NCBI GenBank assembly: GCA_035630195.1
Contig: DASQLD010000096.1
Coordinates: 1-15,340 of the forward strand
Source of the DNA: DASQDN01 sp035630195
GTDB taxonomy: Bacteria; Acidobacteriota; Terriglobia; Bryobacterales; Bryobacteraceae
DNA: 15,340 nucleotides
Direction of reading: 5' to 3'
Shown one piece after another: positions 13,877 to 15,340 of the stretch (positions are counted from its first letter, which is position 1; each line of letters opens with the position of its first letter). The position numbers and the translations under genes are program-made. Below the pieces are notes generated by a model. The model saw only the letters and a program-made list of their open reading frames with translations, did not search any database and was not told where the DNA came from.

Positions 13877-15340
13877 ATGAGGAACATTTACCTGCTCAGT
13901 CTGGCTAGTCTCATATTCACAACAGCCACTTTTGGGCAAACAACTTCTACTTCAATCCTTGGCAGCGTTACCGATGCTTCCGGAGCTTCGATCTCCGGCG
14001 CGAAGGTCACTGCCACAAATGTAAAAACCAGTGTAGCTTCAACAACCGTAACCACGGAGACCGGCGACTATGCGTTTCCGATCCTCGACATTGGCGAGTA
14101 TCAGGTAGTCGTCGAGCAGCCGGGTTTCAAGGGCGAAACACGCAAAGGCATCGTCCTTCAAGTTAACGAAAAATTCCGTGTCGATTTTCGGCTGCAGGTC
14201 GGATCGCAAGCCGAGGCGATTACCGTGACGGCGGAAGCAGCGAATCTCCGGACGGACGAAGCCTCAATCGGCGGAACTGTCGAGCAGCGGCGTCTGGTCG
14301 AACTTCCGATGAACGGCCGCAACGTCGGGAATTTCGCTGTCCTCAATCCGGGTGTCGGTTTTGGATCACGCCACGGTTATGACGGACAGTCCGGTGGCGG
14401 CGGCGGTGTTCCGATTCCGGGGCAGACGATTGCCATCATCGCCAATGGTCAGCGGGAAACCAGTCAACACGCAACGCTCGATGGCGTTGTCGCGACAGAA
14501 GCGCGCATAAATACAGTCCCGTTTTCTCCTTCGCCGGAAGCGATGGAAGAAGTCCGCGTCATCTCGGGCAGCTACTCGGCCGAATACGGATTCAATTCGG
14601 GCGCGCAGCTTGTGATGGTCATGCGTTCCGGAACGAACGATTTTCACGGATCGGTCTATGACTATCTGCGTAACGACAAGCTCGACGCAGAGGGCTATTT
14701 TCAGAACTACTTCACGCCGGTTGGACAGCCGCGCATCAAGAAGACATCTTTGCGACAGAACCAGTTCGGGGGAGTCTTGGGTGGTCCCATCCTGATTCCA
14801 AAGGTCTATAACGGCCGGAATAAAACGTTCTTCAACTTTAACTATGAAGGCCGTCGCCGCCGGGAGCCGGGCGCAATCTCCACCGCGCTTGTCCCAAGTG
14901 ACGCGATGCGCACCGGTGACTTCAGCCAACTGCTGAATCGAACCAACGCCGCAGGGGTACCGCAAGCACCGATTCAGATTGTCGATCCGTTCTCCAATCC
15001 GGCAAGTCCAACGCCGTTTCCGAACAACATAATTCCGACGAGCAGAATCTCGCCGGCTGCACAGTCTCTTCTCAACTACATCCCACGCGCCCAGAACTCG
15101 CTCCCGGACCCGATCTCGGGTGTTAACTTCCGAAATCCTGGAACAAACTCGATCGATGATGACCAGTACTTCGTCAAGATCGATCACTCGATATCGGAGA
15201 ACGACAAAGTTTTCGCGCGTTACGCAACCAACATCCCGAAATATTTCAGCATCACGAATAACCCGGAGTTCAGCTACCTGGTCGAAGGCAGAAACAACAA
15301 CCTCGCGACCCAGTGGCTTCACCTCTTTTCTCCGACAGTG
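13877..15340 (+). CDS. Oar-like TonB-dependent receptor, 3' end beyond the window
   Basis: The frame is open for 488 codons to the right edge with no stop, so it is partial; full-length relatives are usually around 1000 residues or more. It begins with a signal peptide (MRNIYLLSLASLIFTTATFG). An N-terminal carboxypeptidase-regulatory-like beta-sandwich follows at about 25-115 (SILGSVTDASGASISGAKV, GDYAFPILDIGEYQV). A plug-like domain comes next, with VEQRRLVELPMNGRNVGNF, ATLDGVVATEARINTVPF and EEVRVISGSYSAEYGFNSGA, and then the first barrel strands (GTNDFHGSVYDYLRND, QNQFGGVLGGPI, KTFFNFNYEGRR). This is the Oar/SusC-like receptor type heavily expanded in Acidobacteriota, sitting in the outer membrane and importing oligosaccharides or other large ligands using TonB energy. 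No SusD gene is visible. Being next to the quinoprotein and dehydratase genes suggests, but does not prove, uptake of a carbohydrate. Confidence 0.93.
   Translation, partial: MRNIYLLSLASLIFTTATFGQTTSTSILGSVTDASGASISGAKVTATNVKTSVASTTVTTETGDYAFPILDIGEYQVVVEQPGFKGETRKGIVLQVNEKFRVDFRLQVGSQAEAITVTAEAANLRTDEASIGGTVEQRRLVELPMNGRNVGNFAVLNPGVGFGSRHGYDGQSGGGGGVPIPGQTIAIIANGQRETSQHATLDGVVATEARINTVPFSPSPEAMEEVRVISGSYSAEYGFNSGAQLVMVMRSGTNDFHGSVYDYLRNDKLDAEGYFQNYFTPVGQPRIKKTSLRQNQFGGVLGGPILIPKVYNGRNKTFFNFNYEGRRRREPGAISTALVPSDAMRTGDFSQLLNRTNAAGVPQAPIQIVDPFSNPASPTPFPNNIIPTSRISPAAQSLLNYIPRAQNSLPDPISGVNFRNPGTNSIDDDQYFVKIDHSISENDKVFARYATNIPKYFSITNNPEFSYLVEGRNNNLATQWLHLFSPTV

Noticed and set aside
14366..15322. 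Long open frame of 318 codons on the minus strand
   Set aside because: It lies wholly antisense to the TonB receptor, whose frame has signal peptide, regulatory domain and plug motifs. The antisense product is Arg/Val-rich without recognisable domains, a usual shadow in G/C-rich third-position genes.

Overview
The window looks like chromosomal DNA of a member of the Acidobacteriota, most likely a Solibacter/Bryobacter-like lineage. This rests on gene content, not on a marker gene. The clues are an Oar-type TonB-dependent receptor with an N-terminal carboxypeptidase-regulatory-like domain, a futalosine-pathway menaquinone gene (mqnC), several Tat-exported metabolic enzymes, PQQ-type beta-propeller proteins with fused c-type haems, and a DUF4159 / von Willebrand A / caspase-like / TPR gene set. 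No rRNA, tRNA, CRISPR array, transposase or phage gene was seen.

Layout. (1) Positions 1-4716, minus strand: a tightly overlapping operon read DUF4159 protein -> membrane vWA/glutamine-amidotransferase-like protein -> secreted caspase/C13-like protein -> secreted TPR protein, which runs off the left edge. Consecutive genes overlap by TAATG, ATGA and ATGA. (2) Positions 4717-4871: a divergent intergenic region with a candidate sigma-70 promoter for the rightward gene. (3) Positions 4872-8237, plus strand: mqnC, a secreted PQQ-like beta-propeller protein, and a Tat-exported amidohydrolase of the fuconolactonase type (COG3618-like). (4) Positions 8234-8796: no intact gene, but protein-like stretches in shifting frames suggest a decayed gene. 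A strong hairpin follows at 8795-8821. (5) Positions 8830-11260, minus strand: two tandem enolase-superfamily (rhamnonate-dehydratase-like) genes, one cytoplasmic and one with a Tat signal. (6) Positions 11261-11339: a divergent regulatory region with a perfect 19-bp tandem repeat. (7) Positions 11340-13658, plus strand: a quinoprotein dehydrogenase with two N-terminal c-type haem sites. (8) Positions 13877-15340, plus strand: the TonB-dependent receptor, cut by the right edge.

How the genes may work together. The right half (7287-15340) combines an outer-membrane receptor, an exported PQQ dehydrogenase with its own haem relay, an exported lactonase-type hydrolase and sugar-acid dehydratases, one of them exported. 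This would fit a partly periplasmic oxidative sugar or sugar-acid pathway: aldose -> lactone -> acid -> 2-keto-3-deoxy acid. That is an inference from family membership and export signals; no substrate can be read from the sequence. The left operon looks like an envelope-associated protein complex in which enzyme folds have lost expected catalytic residues. The caspase-like member has no cysteine in its fold at all.
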